64,000 nt of DNA from Gracilaria gracilis (GCA_030374805.1 JARGSG010000199.1:62001-126000), one strand, 5' to 3'. Positions 11,753 to 24,400 are shown, numbered from the stretch's first letter. Program-made: numbers and translations. The notes: a model not told the origin generated them from the letters alone.

Positions 11753-12697
11753 TTAATGCTCTTCAAACTCCTCGTTATCTTTTTCAATAGCATATTCATC
11801 CACAGATGATATTAAATCTACATACACTACTTTGGCCTCTGATTCTTTGAAAGCTAAGTTGCTCTTCTCAAAGATATGTGTTTCCACTGGAAATGGCAAT
11901 GGTATGCGACTGTGAGACTCCACCCGATCACTTATTGAAGACCTCACAGTTTTCAGGGCCTTCTCGAACCCAAGTATTTTGGGATGATATGCTTCAAGCT
12001 TAGTCTCCTGCTTTGATCGTAATCATTTTCGCTGGAGTAATGATATGTCGCTTAGAACAAATGGCCAAACGATAGTGAGAAACAGAAACTCCCCGTTCGG
12101 CTCAATACAAATCGAAAACTGGCCTGGTCCGACCCCAGAAGGCAGTAAAATGGCAACAGTCACTCTGTTCGTCATGCGAACAGGCTCCTTCCAAACAGAG
12201 ATCATATAGATAGGCTTAAAAACTGTAGAATCCATTAAGAACTCTTCCCCAAAATCGGCAGACGCCATAATGTCTTCATGATCAGAGGCATCAGCCTCTA
12301 AGGAAATAATCTTCTTACGCTTACGTGGGGTATCCTGTTCATCGCTACACCTGCGGTTGAGGAACAAATCTTCACCCTCTTTTGAAACAGAAGTTAGATA
12401 CATTTCGTGCCTTGAAAAAGAAGTTGTAATGTACATATCAGTTTGTGATGCAGTCAAAAAGGCTGTTTTCATATTTGAAAAGCAGGTTCGGAAGTTGGAG
12501 AGTTTATGCTGCTGAAATAAGGGGTCTGATTCCCATACTGCCCGAACGTTTTCATGTCCTTTCAGTTCCTTCTTCTGAAACCTAGCCCGTAATAGTTGGA
12601 CGGCTGGGGAGTTTTTTGAAAGCCTCGACGGCATCGCGTTTCGTGTGAAGGAAAGAAAAGAACCTGAGACAGTGGGATGTGTGTGATTTCTCCCCAT
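11753..12697 (-). pseudogene. Accessory ORF2 of copy B, full length with one in-frame stop
   Basis: About 314 codons from ATG at 12697 to a stop at 11753. A TGA at 12023-12025 stands where copy A has TGG (QRKW). Beyond it the same frame continues through a second conserved-looking part (KLEAYHPKILGFEKAL, VVYVDLISSVDEYA, acidic end EKDNEEFEEH). The middle has a bipartite-like basic patch RKRKK flanked by acidic residues, and a hydrophobic, probably beta-rich segment SVWKEPVRMTNRVTVAILL. No known domain recognised. Its presence in both copies and its size suggest a real transposon protein, perhaps a DNA-binding partner of the transposase (inference). Confidence 0.75.
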
Positions 12698-13990
12698 CAC
12701 TACTGAACAGCATCATTCCAGTCTTTTATAGTAGCTCGCTGAATTGGAGACCCCGCAATAGCTTGTCTCTTCTACAAATGTGCCACGTAATTCTGCATGG
12801 AATGTATTGTCGTTGCATTACGTGATTTTCCAACAATCTATATCTCTCGTTACTGTAACAAGTTGGGCATACCCAAGGTAGTGTTTTTCTGTAATTTTTG
12901 AATTGATAAAATTCATATACGTTGGAACATGGGACAAGACCAACATGACTGCCGGAAAGATACCTTTAAAAAATTACACATCTCGTTTGCCTTGAATTTT
13001 TGTTGGTAACCAGAATATCTGGTAGAAAACAACAGCGTTAGTCAGAAAAGTAGCAAAAATGTCAGTTACTTGAAAGCTTTTCTCTGTTGTTTCTCTAATT
13101 ATCAGTATAATTGCTTATAATATACGTAGTTAACAGTTATTGTAACCTTTATGTATATAAAATTATGTTGTTCACGTCAAGGCCGTGAAAGCCCAAAGTT
13201 TATATGTGCCGATCTCTTAAAATATTCATCCCTCCCGTCGCTCTTCTATGTAAGTTCATGGAATGGAACCGATTAAATAAACACAAACTTTAACAGCCGC
13301 CCGAAAGTCTTCAATCTTCAAACTTATGATGTTTTAAAAGTGAAAGTTTTAAGAAAAACCGTAAAAAACCGCATAATAAAATCCGAATTATAACCTAGCC
13401 AGGCACCATTTGAGCGTTCTAAACATATCTTTAGAGAGGGATTTTAACGGAGTGTAGATAACTCTAAGAGAGAACAGCGATTCACAACCGCAACAAAAAC
13501 TTGTGCTCTTTAGAGAACGGCCTATTTTAGTTCTTGAAGATTAAAGTTAACTAAATGTAATTATTTAGACCCCTGTTTCACCATTTTCTAGTTTTACCTC
13601 TTTGAAATTGACAGGATGTAAGACATGAAACTTTTTTGCACCTACATTGTGATTATTTACAGTAAAAGTTCAGGATGCTGCATATGCGAATACGTGAGAA
13701 ACCGAAATGAATGGAACAGTAGTTCGGAGAACCAGATTTAACCTTAGCAACGCTTACGTATCATCTGAATTTGTGTGTTTTCTGGTGAATCTCTTACTCT
13801 CACAAAACGATTTAGGGTAAATTAATGTAATTAAGTCAAAGGTTCCAGAGAGACACACGGTAGTAGGCGAGCTACCAACTGCGTAACACAACAAGAGTCA
13901 GTTCATGTTGAACCATCTTTATAGTTCGGTTCCGGCGCAGACCAAAATCGGTTCATGGGACCTGTACGAAAACATTCTTATCCTAGGCGA
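12698..13990. other. Central non-coding region of copy B
   Basis: Alignable along its whole length with 6.16-7.40 kb of copy A. AT-rich, no ORF, located between divergent start regions. Probably the shared promoter area. Confidence 0.6.
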
Positions 13991-14013
13991 AAGATCTGAC
14001 CTTCAACTTCGAC

Positions 14014-14914
14014 ATGTATTGCAGTCCTGCCCAATTTCAGAACACCGGGGAGGTCCTTATAAAACGAAGTATCGGACTCAGATATATGGTAAAAAATAGA
14101 CGCTTTCTAGCTCTCTTTGGAGCAAACCCTCACGTATGCGCGGATTTGTGGCGTAGAATTAATCCAGCACTTTCGAATTCTATTCGCCCAGTTCACTTGC
14201 TTTGGAGGCTCTTGTTTTTAAAAAACTGTGCCACTGAATCAGTCAATTCCCAAATTGTGGGTGTTGATGAAAAGACTTTTCGAAAGTATAACTGGCTTGT
14301 TGTCAATCAAATTTCTACTTTATCACTGGTATGTACAAAAATATTTTCCAAATGCCCCAAAACAAATACTATGTAAACTGTAGATAAAATGGCAGAAAAG
14401 AGAATGTAGGAGGGAAGACAAAGTACATGTCTCCATCGACGGAGTTGATTTTCAAATACTGGAACCATCTTCTTTTTCTTCAAGGTGGTTTTCTCATAAG
14501 TTTCATGGGCCAGGTCTTCGATATGAAATTGGTTTGACTGTACTCTCTGGTCAGGTGGTTTGGTGTTACGGTCCCTTTCCATGTGGAGAAGCAAACGACG
14601 TCACAATTTTCAGAAAGAAAATGAGGAAAAGTTTAAAGGAGGGTGCACGTGTTTTCGCAGACAACGGGTATATGGACGATAAATTTATTACCCCAATTTC
14701 GGTGTCTTCAGCACACCGTGCAAATCACAAACAAGTAAGGGCTCGCCATGAGACGTTTAATCACAGAATGAAGAAATAGAGAGTTCTGGGTTCCAAGTTC
14801 AGACACAAGCCTCGTCTACACTCTATGTGCTTCTTTGCTGTTGCTAATATTGTGTACTTGGAAATTGAAAACGGAGAAGACTTGTTTAGAAAGAGTATAA
14901 TGTATTCCGCATGA
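14014..14914 (+). pseudogene. DDE transposase of copy B, one nonsense codon
   Basis: Exon 1 (14014-14328) and exon 2 (14384-14914) join in phase 0 across a 55-nt intron, 14329-14383 (GTATGT donor, CTGTAG acceptor). The splice gives KYNWLVVNQISTLSL then IKWQKREC. Catalytic residues: SIDGVDF (D), ADNGYMD (D), RARHETFNHRMKK (E). A TAG at 14777-14779 replaces the Tyr codon (TAT) of copy A, after which the frame continues to RVLGSKFRHKPRLHSM and a natural stop. The sequence FPCGEANDVTIFRKKM is typical of PIF/IS5-related transposases of algae and oomycetes. The upstream frame is closed soon before 14014, so a further 5' exon may exist. Confidence 0.85.
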
Positions 14915-15946
14915 ACAATTTTGCAGTCTAGTAATAGTTCTATTCAATTCGGAGGAAAAAATTGGTGAAAGTTGTAGAACTGTTATAAATTGTATAAAAG
15001 AACGAAAGTGTCATAACTTCATATTTTTGTAAAGACTAAAGCCATAGATATATAGCGCAACAACATGTGAAAGGGGTTATTTATGGTTGACGTTTCACAG
15101 AAAAGAGTGATAAACAAGTATTTTTTACTGTACATACATATAAGTAGTCAAAGTATTTCCAATTATCCAAAAAATATACAGATAGGAATTAATGGACGCT
15201 TGGCCTGAGTAAAAATAGATTTAAGAGTATGTGGAAGTAACAAATAGATTTATTAGATCCACTGCAGAGACTAGCAAAATAATGAATATCGCTTGAACTG
15301 TGGCATTTCGAGGAAATCAGTTCACATTAAAAATATTTAGTCACATAAAGTGTAGAACGTTTGTTTAACTTTTCCATATTGAAAAATGTGATCCAAAGCA
15401 TAGATATTTTGGTGGAAATGAAATTTTTTTCTCGTTGCAGAATAGGAAGTTTCCTTGGCAGTAGTGACTGACATATAAGTCTACATTTTGTTAACTACAC
15501 TTTCAGGTTTGTTTAGCAGAAAACATAGTTTGGTCGATATATCTTTCTAATACCCTTGTGAAAAACAGAAGAAAGGGTTTCAAATTAGTTTCAAGATGCA
15601 TATACTGACGGATGTAGTTGCGCATTAGGTAAATCTACGGCACCATTAAAAAATAAAAGACTCCTTTGGCTGCGTGAATCTATACATGAATATTGGTTGC
15701 CACAATGACAGAGAATTAAACTTTTAGAAACATATATTGCAGGATTCAAAACTATGGTTTCTGGTGCTTTTGAACTTTCCCGCGTGCTCCTGGTACCCCC
15801 TGGCATTTGCTCGTTCTGTTGGGTTTGTCACCACCCGCGTCATTGTACTACAAACATGACGTCTACAAGTATGTTAGCTAACGTAATGCTATTGACGGCT
15901 CCAAATAAATCAACATCTCATTTCCACATTTCCCCATGACTATTTC

Positions 15947-17375
15947 TTACTTTTCATGTGCGTCATGGTCATCAAATGTCACAGGCTTAAGCACCATACG
16001 CTCGATACCGTTCGAGATTGTTTTTTCCGACCTCAAGCACACTGTTTTGTCCGTTCGCTGACCGCCAGTAATTGAACCAGTCCAGCATTGAGAAAGTCCA
16101 TCCAGCGTGTTGGGGATTTGAATTTGTTTCCATCTGTATTTGAAGGACATCTGCATCGCTAGTCCAAACATCAGAATTGCTCCCACTTCGATCGCACCAA
16201 CGACGAGTATCACCTCGTCCAAAACAGTTTTCTGCGACACATGTTCTAGAACGCTAACGGTCACATTATTAGTTCTTGTGTACAATAAGCTTCGCATTGT
16301 GCTCAGTAGGTCATCCAACGTCGCTGGCATGGTGAAGCCAATACCTCGGTTCATAATATGTTCCGCGGTCACCAGAACCTGTTCCCGGAATTCTAGTGAG
16401 CCAATTTTCCGCAGCGCCACATCCAAGGGCCCAATTATGACGTCATAAACATCTGAGTTTCTACCTCGAGAAGTGCTTTGAATCTGAGATAACGAAGGTT
16501 CGGCAGAGGTGAAATAGTAGTCGATCACGCTTCCACTCATGTTGTGGCAAAGAAACGGGAAGAAAGTGCCAGAAAAGGTGCTGCTGTCAAGGTAGAATTT
16601 CGATAGAAAGCATTCAAAGCTCGAAGTATTAACGATGGTAATGTTCAAGGCTCTTGATTCAAAAACTAAATCGCTTGGGAGAAAGTTCTCATTTTCTAAA
16701 GATTGCACTTTCGAACGTAGAGTACCCAGAGGCCCTTGAACGAATGAAAAACTTGCCGTACCAGTCAGATCCCCGGGCTTGAGTGTTCCGTTGAGCAGGA
16801 AGTCAAGATCAGTTTCCCCAAATACGCCATTATTTCTTCGGTAGATTTGTTTGCTTGTGCCTCAACACAACTGATAGAGAACAAGTATTCTCTCGGAGTG
16901 GATGTGACGTTTCCAATGCTTGCAGTAAGCCACTCATCGTCGTTCGTAAATGAACAACGATCGAACAACAGTTCTCCCTGGCCTCGAAGGTCATAAATCG
17001 AATGATTCTGCAGAGAGCTGTACTGTAACCAGTCCAGTACTGGTTCAGGAACGAACGCGTTTTGCACACGTTTCGTAACCAAGTGATGATGATCTCGAAA
17101 GTCAAGTCTCGTTTCAAGGTAGACGGGAATAGCAATACAAACCATGCGAAGTAGAAAGAGCAAAGCATGCGACATCTGACGATTGTAAAGGCCTTCATTC
17201 CAGATAGGATAAGGTATCGATTTAACTCGAATACTCTTGCTCCTTCTGGCCTGAATATGGGAAAAAAAGATGCGGCTTTGGTTGTGGCATCCATTAGAAC
17301 GGGGAAAACTAGTAGTTCAAAGATAAGAAACACAAAAGCAGCAGTGACGCCATTTCCAAACGGTAGTTCGATCAT
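15947..17375 (-). pseudogene. Membrane glycoprotein family member 1 (three-TM), frameshifted
   Basis: Likely start ATG at 17375 (MIELPFGNGVTAAF). Layout: hydrophobic helix at residues ~8-30 (FVFLIFELLVFPVL), second helix near 80-100 (LLFLLRMVCIAIPVYLET), a long ectodomain with several N-x-S/T sites (NITIVNTS, NNVTV), a third helix (EVILVVGAIEVGAILMFGLA) and a ~60-residue tail starting IQIPNTLDGLSQCW. The layout is shared with the gene at 17905-19310. Two frameshifts break it: near 17233 (after GARVF, the frame resumes with VKSIPYPIWNEG) and near 16815 (resuming with FGETDL). Unknown function; a receptor or adhesion role is only a guess from topology. The reading frames outside these points are well kept, so loss is recent or the breaks are assembly errors. 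Confidence 0.75.
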
Positions 17376-17479
17376 TTTCAACGACTCAAATTTTGCGAGA
17401 AGAGCGAGACTTGCAGGTGCTTCGGGACGTGCTTGGAAGGATTTGAAGTGCTTCTGACTTCAACTCGTTTAAGATCCAA

Positions 17480-17505
17480 TAGAGAGAGAGAAGAGAGAGA
17501 GAGGG
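17480..17505. repeat. GA-rich microsatellite
   Basis: AGAGAGAGAGAAGAGAGAGA-type run, about 100 bases upstream of the start of membrane glycoprotein gene 1. Confidence 0.9.
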
Positions 17506-17651
17506 GCGTCTGTTTGTTTTCTGTGTGGCACCCTCAAGAGGGGCCATGCGACGGCGCTGGGTATGCCAGCGAAAAGAAGCAACCCAGATGATGGCTTTAA
17601 TGCGTTGTGTCATGGGAGCTCAGGGAGATCATCGCTGTCCATTCCGACTGC

Positions 17652-17690
17652 ATACATTATCGATAACAGTAACTGTTATCGATAGTGTAT
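17652..17690. repeat. 39-base near-perfect inverted repeat
   Basis: Arms ATACATTATCGATAACAGT and ACTGTTATCGATAGTGTAT (19 bases, one mismatch) around a single A at 17671. Each arm contains the self-complementary core TATCGATA. It lies in the 530-base gap between the two minus-strand glycoprotein genes. It could be a hairpin, a dimeric protein-binding site or the end of a small element. Confidence 0.9.
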
Positions 17691-17904
17691 CCGTGACGGG
17701 TTTCTAACCTAAGAATGGGGGGTTGTATAATCTTCAAACACGTTCAAATCATGACGCTGGATTGCGAGGCCGCAGTTTCTGCAACAACAACCTTACTGTA
17801 GACAAGGATGGCTGGTAACTACGTAATTTCAGCATTTTATAGGAGAATACACACAGCTTGAAGTGCGGCAGCAAAGTTAGCCGTCCTAACTTTGTTCAGA
17901 TTCA

Positions 17905-19310
17905 TCAATCAGCAATTTGGGAGCCATCGTTCCTTGCTGTCTCTACTGGTTCAAGAAATGCCTCTCTTTGGTTTTCATGATCCGTTCTGAGCCTCAATTT
18001 GACGTGGCTATGCGTGGCTCTGTCATGGGCTCTTAAAGAGGTTGACTGTGACCAGAGTTGCAAAAGCCCATTGAGTGTGTTTGGCATTTGAATTGCTTTT
18101 CTCGTAAGCCTTGAGCACACCAAAATGATCAGTCCAAACAAACGTACAACCACCAACTCTGCCACTCCAAGGGCAATGATCAGATTCTCAATCTCGGTAC
18201 GACTTGATACAGACCCGTAAACTTCAACAGTCACATTACTCGCCCTTGTATACAAAAGCATTCTCAAGATATTATAGAAGTGTGCCAAATCTCTCGGCGG
18301 AGCCAGTGCCCAGTGCGAGTTGATCCATTGTGCGGCGGTAATACGAGTATTGTTGAACTGCAACCTTTCGACATGGAAAGTACGAAGCTCGATTGTTGAA
18401 TTTAAGGTCACTATAGGACCTGAAATATTTTGATGAACTCCAATCTGCTGTGGAACAGAAGTGAAATTAACATCTTTTGTGCCATAAAACTCCGTGACGT
18501 TGCCCGTCACTTTCTCACAAACTATATGCAATAATCTTTGTCCTCTAAAAAGACCACTGCCGCAAAATGTACATGAGCGGCGCATTCGAAACTTTGAGGG
18601 GAATCTAAGATTGCCAACTTGTCGATTCGCATCACAGTTGTATTTGGAAGGATGAAATGAGTTATGGAGTTGCTCGGAAACGCCTCTCGTGCACCCTCAA
18701 CCCATGTTATTCCCAGATGTATAACGTGTTCATACTTCAAAGGGTCCTGGATGGCATCAACGTTTGATATACTTCGGTATATTGGCGTCCTGGTTTCCCC
18801 GATGCAATGCACCAAATCCCTTGAGTTGCTGCGAGCGGAAACATTTGCCACTGTTGCAGTGAGCCATCCATCCTCGTTTACCTGTGAACAATGGCCAAAT
18901 ACAACCGCACTTTGTCCGGTGAGGTTGTGGATGTTAGATTGCCATTTAAGTGTATATTCAAACCATTCGCTTGTTGGGGCCACGACGAAAGCGTTCTCAA
19001 CGTTTCTTGAAACAGGAACAAACACTCGAAGGGGTCTAAGCTGTGTTTCTAGATAAACGGGAATGACAATCAAGAAGATTCGGAACAACAGGAGAGGCTT
19101 ATGTGCCCATTGAGCATGTAAAAGCCCTTCACTCCAAATTGGAAACCTCAAACTTTTCACATCAAGGTCATTGCCCTTCTTTGCTTCTGAGCGCAAAATG
19201 AGGGCAGCCGAGACGGAATTGGAATAAATCACAACGGGAAAGACCACCAACTCGAATATGAGGAAGATAAAGGCGGCCACAACACCGCTTGAAAAAGGTA
19301 CTTGTAACAT
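17905..19310 (-). pseudogene. Membrane glycoprotein family member 2 (three-TM), one frameshift
   Basis: Start ATG at 19310 gives MLQVPFSSGVVAAF. Helix 1 FIFLIFELVVFPVVI, helix 2 LLLFRIFLIVIPVYLET, ectodomain with glycosylation sites (IHNLTG, VANVS, ILPNTT, NVTEF), helix 3 LIIALGVAELVVVRLFGLII and the tail motif IQMPNTLNGLLQLW. Length about 468 residues, as in its neighbour. One frameshift near 18550-18560, just after SFECAAHVHF; the frame then resumes with CGSGLFRG, matching the neighbour gene. The two genes are in tandem on the same strand, 530 bases apart, and are clear paralogues. Function unknown. If the frameshift is an assembly error the gene would be intact. Confidence 0.78.
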
Positions 19311-19433
19311 TGTGAGAGAAGAATTTGGATGGGGTGAGTGGAAGGCTTTGTAAAATGTCACGAACAACGTACATATTTTACACGGCGTACAAACACGCAC
19401 ATCACGACGGAAGTCACACAAAATGAGGAGCCT

Positions 19434-19446
19434 GATCTATATATTT
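19434..19446 (-). promoter_or_regulatory. TATA-like box upstream of membrane glycoprotein gene 2
   Basis: On - the sequence reads AAATATATAGATC about 125-135 bases before the ATG at 19310. Spacing suits a core promoter; no other support. Confidence 0.35.
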
Positions 19447-19960
19447 GACATTACGACCGCGATTGCGTCATCGCCATCTGGTAATAGTGGGAATATCGAT
19501 AAATTTGTGGAAATGTAGAAATCTGACTATTAACACGCAATTCGTGAGTCAATAGTAGTTTTTTTGGCAGGTTTTGAGGAACTTACAAGCGATGTAAGTA
19601 ACTTTTTTTCAGCCAATTCTTATGAAACCTTGTATTTCAGGCAATTGGAAGGCGAAAAACTCGAATATGGCCTCAAAACAATGCAGAAACGAGCCCTTTT
19701 CAAACTATATTGAATCCAAAACCATGAAGTTTTTGAAATTTACATCGATAAAAGTATTGAAAAAATAAGAGTTCATCCACGCGACGTCTGCATTACAGTG
19801 TACAGAATCCGAAAACCAATTCTTTCTTCTTCAAAAACCCGACACTCACAAATTATTGGGCGATACACAGTGTGACAGAAACGCACTGCAGTTTTCACAC
19901 TGCATTGTTGACTGCGTCATCGTCAAGGTGCATCGCACGCGATAGTCAGCCAGGACCGTC
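19447..19960. other. Intergenic DNA left of the copia insertion
   Basis: AT-rich, no ORF of interest. It ends at the target duplication GTAGA of the copia element; the pre-insertion sequence resumes at 26441. Confidence 0.6.
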
Positions 19961-19965
19961 GTAGA

Positions 19966-20157
19966 TGTTAATACCGGAGCGCCTCATGCAAGGCAGAAGC
20001 GCCACATGTGGCCACGTATGCGTGGCACGTGTGTGCCGTGCTCCGTAGACTGCGCAGTAACGAATAAATTGCACTGCACTCGGCCGGCGGCGTCATCCCG
20101 CCGACCGAAGGCAGCGAGCATTCCTGTCTTCCCCGAACTTCTACCGCGCTCGCTACA
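19966..20157 (+). repeat. 5' LTR of the copia element
   Basis: 192 bp, TGTTAATACC...CGCTACA. Preceded by the target duplication GTAGA and followed at once by a primer-binding site. Confidence 0.95.
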
Positions 20158-20165
20158 TGGTAGCA
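20158..20165 (+). other. Primer-binding site of the copia element
   Basis: TGGTAGCA directly after the 5' LTR, complementary to the TGCTACCA 3' end of eukaryotic initiator Met-tRNA. The match does not extend clearly beyond 8 bases. Confidence 0.6.
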
Positions 20166-21425
20166 TCGCCTGGGGCGCGCTGCCCCGGGCCGCCGACGTC
20201 TGCGCACATTTTCCTCCCCTCTTTTCCGCGTGCTTCCGCGCTTCTACCGCGCGCACGCTCAACTACTCAAGCTTTCAACTTTGGAGGGTTGCGCGTCGCG
20301 TATGCTAAGGCTCGCCTGCCCAAAGGTATGTTGTGGCTACGGCTTTGCGCGCGCAATCTACCGTGAACAAATATCTTAGTGATGGGCTCCCAGGTCTGTA
20401 GACTCTGTTGTGGCTCAGAAAGATGATTGAACTCGGACAGGATAAGGACACTTTACTCGGTTTTTTTCTTTGTACTGTTGATGTCTACACAAAATATGAA
20501 TACTAATGAACTACATATGATGGTTATGGTTTTCTTTATGATCGTGAAAGTCTCTCTTTCTTATACGAATTGGCGAACACTTCGCTTCGTCTCATTCGTT
20601 CCCGCTTGCGCGAAGCCGCATTGCATCGTCGAACTCCACTCGTTTCTCTCTACGCTGCGTTGCTCGATATTCGCCACAACATGGCTGCAAATCAACTCTG
20701 CGCAAGCAATCTGCCCCAAAAAGTCCGCAATATCCTTCGTTCATGCTCATTGCACCAAAAGTATCCGGCACTAAATGCCCTACACTCCACATGGACTCTT
20801 GAAACTGCATGACACTCAGACCTACTCCTATTTTCCCGCAAAAACTTAATCGCGTCATGCTTTGGAGGTGTCGTCATATTCATCTCTTGTAAGAAGTGTT
20901 TTCTCCAACAGGGAGCCCTCATACAACCTCCTCTATATGTCAACCACTCAATACAATTCTAAACTCTTTCAGTCCTCACGTATTTTCTTCCTTGCGCAAC
21001 GTTTTTCTCTTCTTTCGCAATCGCAATCGCTATGGTCTGGACTTTTGAAGAGGCGTCTCACACACACCGCTTGTGAGCTTTCACGTGGCTGGATATACTT
21101 CTTTCTGCTCTGGGTTCACCTTTCTTGTTTCGGAAGAATCCTAACATTCGGAACTGGATTTCGTTTATCCGAAACTCCATAACATCTTCGACATCCGTGT
21201 TTGTCGCGCAGCGTTGAATGTCTTTCTGCCTCTGCGCGTGGCTAAACATCGCTGCAAGTACTGATTATTGTCAGGAGTGAAGTACCTACCGCTACGCGGT
21301 CGTGGGAATATCCTCCGAAGGTCGGATCGTTGTGGTGCGGGGTTAGCTGCTTTATTGCGGGGACCCGCCTTACATCGATCGCTTAGCTCCCTGGGTTGGG
21401 CTAGGGTCACCTTAAGTTTTAAACC

Positions 21426-21454
21426 AGAAGAAGAAGAAGAAGAAGAAGAAGAAG
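21426..21454 (+). repeat. GAA trinucleotide run in the copia leader
   Basis: About nine AGA/GAA units upstream of gag. Confidence 0.9.
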
Positions 21455-24400
21455 CTTGTGAAGAGGAAGAAGATTGCGGATCCCTTTCCCGCTCAAGTAG
21501 GTTGCATTTTCTTGCGGAACCCTTTCCCGCCTAAGCAGGTCGATTGTACTTTCTCCGTTCACTTACGATGTCAGGTTCTCAAGAAGGCATCCTTGGCAAG
21601 CTTCCAAAGCTCAAGGTACCAACTGACTACATCTTGTGGCGCCGCCGTCTACTCGCGTATCTTCGTCGCGACGACGCATTCCTGACTGGCTTGAATCCCC
21701 GCCCCGAGGGATTCAACGTGAACAACCGGACACACAGATCCTGGTTTGAGAAGTCGGTCAAAGCTAAGAGCACTATCACATTGTGCCTTGGTGACTCCCC
21801 TCTCGCACTCGTCCGAACATTTGTGGACGATGACGAGAAGTCTGCCAAAGAGTTATGGGACGAGCTCAAGCGTGTATATACCACTTCGAACACGCAAGCC
21901 GTCCAAAACATTCGTCACAAGTTGGACACCCTAATGTACAAAGACAATGATGACTGGAACAAACATGTCTCGAAGTTCTTGGAAATTGTTGGAGAACTGG
22001 CCACGTACGACGAGGAACTTGCGGATAAGGAGAAGGTTTCAAAGCTCATTCGAAGCCTTCCAAATTCCTTCGCCCCTCTGGCCATGATGTCCAACCTTAC
22101 TGACATTGGATTCGATTCTATTGTCAACGCAGTCGAAGCAGAAGTCGCTCGGCGCAAGAATCCGAACAACCTTCAGCAAACCCAGTCCACTACAACCCCA
22201 ACATCGACACAACCCAAAGCAAACATGGCAAACAAAGGTGGACGCCGACGACGCCATCGTAATAATAATAATAAGTCCTCAATGGTAAAAGGCCGCAACG
22301 ATGACAACTGCTATTACTGTGGTCGTCGTGGACATTATGCGAAGGATTGCTACAAAACGCAAACGCGACCAGTCGGACAACAATCAACGTGACAACTCCC
22401 GCTCTGACCGTCGACAGCAGACCCGCTCAAACGGTGGCTCTCGTCGATCGCAACGCGATCAAGATGAAAACCGAAGTGGACAGCGGCAGTCTAACTGGAA
22501 GTCTCGCTTTGCACCAAAGGGGGATGATGATGGAAACCGAAACTCTTACCCCAGATCCTATGTGGTGCAAAGAAATGACGATCCTCCTCCCTCACCTCCG
22601 TTCAACTGTAACATGGCGAAGTATAAGAGTAATGTCGCACTCTTATCCCAAACCAAGGTGGAATCTGCCTACATCGACTCCGGGGCCACACATCATTTCT
22701 TCCATTCGCGTAAATCATTCATCCGATACGAGCGCATTGACATTGAAACTGTCCAGGCTGCCTCTGGCACAGCTCGTCTTGTCGGAAAGGGTCACGTCTG
22801 GATCCCTCTCAATAGTGGAACTGTCGTTGAAGCCTATCACGCTCCTGCGTTTCAATCGAACATTCTCTCAGTGGGAGTACTAAGTGTGGACTTCATGGTG
22901 GTTTTCACCTCCACCATCCGCCCCTTCAACGGATGCTTTATCATGGATCCCAAACGAAACTCACATATTATTTGGGAAACAGAAATCCACCACGGTTTAT
23001 ACATCATGAACCTCCGGGAGGACAACAAAACAGGTCATGGTGGTCAACGCCAGTAATAACAAACAAGAACTGGCTTTGGAATGGCATGGGCGAACTGGTC
23101 ATTTGCACCCAAGCAGGTATCAGAATCTCGCCAAATCCTTCGAGTCCGTTTCCTACTTTCAACGCTCCATCCTGGATTCATTAACGTGCGTCCCCTGCCT
23201 CACTGGGAAAATGAAAACGGAACCCACTTGTGGCTCGCCCTCGATCTGTTTCCACATCACAGCCGTTGGATACTCATCCACATGGACGTGTCTGGAAAGA
23301 TCTCGCCCTCTCTCTCAGGGGCAATCTATGCCCTAGCAATACTGGACGACTATACCATCGAAGTCCGATGTATTCTTTCTCAAAGACAAGACCGGACCAG
23401 GCATCTTGAAACATCTGGAATGGTACAAACGCCGTTCGGAGCTGGAACTAAACCACTCGGTTAGCTTGAAGAACGTTCGCCTGGACGGGGCCGGGGAACA
23501 TAAGAGCAACGAGTTGGACAAGTTCTGCTTCGATCATGGCATCTCTTTGGACTACTCTCCAGCCTATGCATCGGAGTCTAATGGAGCTGCAGAAAGGCTC
23601 ATCCAAGAACATTGGACTAGGACTCGCGTTCTACTTTTCGCTAGCAAACTTCCGATCGCCTTCTGGGCTGAAGCCATGAATCACTCGAACTGGTTAAGGA
23701 ACCGAGCCCCATCCTCACGGATACAGGGACGGATTCCTATCCTGGAATGGGACCCAATAACCAACATTGACTTCGCACACATTCCTACTTTTGGTCAGCC
23801 TGGCTACGCCTTCACATACCGCTCCAAAACCGTTGCCAACAAGAAATTCCTTCCACGGTCCATATTCTCTCACTTCGTTGGTATGCAGAGCGATAACACT
23901 CTTTTCCGAGTATATGTACCGGAGAAGAACTCTGTCGTGAAATGCCGGAATTTGGACTTCAAGCCGATCAACTCCTCTTCTCTGCCAAACCTCACCACCC
24001 TCCTAGAAGGAATTACGAGACAACAGGAAACAGAGGAGACGGAACCCACTGCACAACCTGGCACGGACTCGCCGGACTTGGAGGAACATCTGGTAAAGGC
24101 TTTAACTACTATGACCCAGAACTTCCCACGGGTATGGGTGTCGAAAAAGACTTTGGATGATCCGTCAGTCCCTCACTCCTTCAAGGAAGCCTGCAAGGAC
24201 CCGGGATGGTGCGAGGCCATTGATCGTGAGATGAACGCACTCATCAAGCGAAATACCTGGGAACTCATTCCTCGGGAGACAGACATGAAACCGGTTCCTT
24301 ACACTTGGGTTTTCAAGGAGAAGATGTTGGATGGAGTTGGGAAGAAATTCCTAAAGAAAGCACGCTGCTGTCTACGGGGTGATAAGCAGAAGCCTTTCAT

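Larger units (their letters stand above)
10929..15789 (+). mobile_element. PIF/IS5-like DNA transposon, copy B, both ends present
   Basis: Left end GAGCGAGCGGGAAATCTCC... (10929) and the reverse complement of the right end (15789 backwards) match at about 20 of the first 26 positions, continuing more loosely for another 10-15 bases. CTG lies directly outside both ends (10926-10928 and 15790-15792), a 3-bp target duplication. Contents: accessory ORF2 on - (11753-12697), a conserved central spacer, and a spliced DDE transposase on + (14014-14914). Each ORF carries one stop codon where copy A reads through. Element length is about 4.86 kb. Confidence 0.9.
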
